Part shown: positions 63,565-64,000 of the stretch, one piece after another
Position numbering within the stretch: position 1 is the stretch's first letter
Layout: the number at the start of each line of letters is the position of its first letter
NCBI GenBank assembly: GCA_963580285.1
Contig: OY757010.1
Coordinates: 147,980,675-148,044,674 of the forward strand
Direction of reading: 5' to 3'
Source: Lucinisca nassula
Lineage: Eukaryota; Mollusca; Bivalvia; Lucinida; Lucinidae
DNA: 64,000 bases
Translations under genes and position numbers: made by a program
The notes under the pieces: generated by a model
What the model saw: the letters and a program-made list of their open reading frames with translations, nothing else
Database searches by the model: none
What the model was told of the DNA's origin: nothing

Positions 63565-64000
63565 TAAGAACAACTCGCTGTTTACTGTAGCAAAGAAAGG
63601 AATCTATCCATTTGAGGCCCTAACCCAATGTCATGACTAAATAATTTGGATCCATGACCTTCAGTAGGGGATGTAAAAAGCCTTCTCGAAGTCCAGAAAA
63701 AAATGTGCCCCCCCCCCCCCCACACACACATACACACCTTTGTCACAAGATTTTTACCCCGTCATTGATAATCCTGCTTATGTGTACCTTTTCCTAAATG
63801 CTTTGTTTACTGCGCTTGAGAAAACAGCGAGTCTTTGTTAATGGTGTAACTTCGGAGTGAGTTCCAGTTTAGTCTGGTGTCCCATTAGGGGCTGTTTTTG
63901 GTCCACAATTGTTTTCCTTGTATATTAATGACATTTCCAGTGACATTCAAACCAGAAGTAAGACTGTTCGCATTTATTGCAATTGCTAACGAGAAATTAG
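63565..64000. pseudogene. LINE RT with 5' inversion, runs off the window
   Basis: 63565-63798 encodes on the minus strand the RT stretch from KHLGKGTH-like text through FFLDFEKAF (motif A) to NGWIPFF. 63799-64000 encodes on the plus strand the next stretch (VNGV, SGVPLGAVFGPQLFSLYINDIS). The two meet at a point where the protein would otherwise be continuous, the sign of twin priming. Same family as the LINE at 39541-43580. Confidence 0.75.

Overview
Kind of sequence. The window looks like repeat-rich intergenic DNA from an invertebrate, most likely a bivalve mollusc. It is AT-rich and lacks bacterial gene density. Almost everything recognisable is a transposable element or a relic of one: Penelope-like elements, several LINE families, tRNA-headed SINEs, tandem-repeat-cored Helitron/Helentron-like elements of the kind known in bivalves (pearl/DINE-like), nested foldback elements, an intron-bearing MULE transposase relic, and hammerhead-ribozyme repeats. 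I found no convincing host protein-coding gene and no true tRNA, rRNA or CRISPR locus. The bivalve assignment is an inference from the repeat families.

Layout. 1-2.8 kb: hairpin repeats, SINE-like repeats and tails of Penelope-like elements (PLE). 2.8-9.6 kb: two copies of a Helentron-like family (C), one on each strand. The first hosts a second family (E) built on an exactly 145-bp tandem array; the second hosts a hammerhead repeat. 10-16 kb: SINEs around an RTE-like LINE split by a PLE tail plus SINE that are flanked by a perfect 13-bp target-site duplication. 16.2-18.5 kb: Helentron-like family J. 19.0-28.3 kb: one Helentron-like element (G) hosting a C copy (with its own hammerhead repeat) and a 5.7-kb inverted-repeat element that contains further foldbacks. 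28.7-38.4 kb: a PLE cluster with three copies that retain coding sequence. The longest has a GIY-YIG nuclease relic upstream of the reverse transcriptase (permuted, Naiad-like order). It was broken by two PLE tails and by a hammerhead repeat flanked by an 11-bp duplication. 39.5-43.6 kb: a CR1/L2-like LINE with a 580-bp tandem triplication. 44.9-46.2 kb: MULE transposase pseudogene. 46.9-50.7 kb: a long foldback element with LTR-retrotransposon debris inside. 50.8-52.8 kb: two head-to-head LINE copies, one ending in a TAGA microsatellite. 53.3-59.9 kb: the best preserved LINE, with a PHD-finger ORF1 and an endonuclease/RT ORF2. 60-64 kb: SINEs and LINE pieces, including a 5' inversion.

How the parts relate. 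The clearest theme is nesting and shared architecture. Four tandem-cored families (C, E, G, J) share an ACAAGA start, subterminal inverted repeats and a 3' hairpin; C, E and G also end in CTAA. Three repeats carry complete hammerhead ribozyme cores, each with a palindromic stem III, and sit as little more than one tandem unit (period 260, 261 or 383 bp). PLE RT copies, PLE tails, hammerhead repeats and LINEs share the same ground. I cannot tell from sequence alone which reverse transcriptase mobilised the non-coding repeats.
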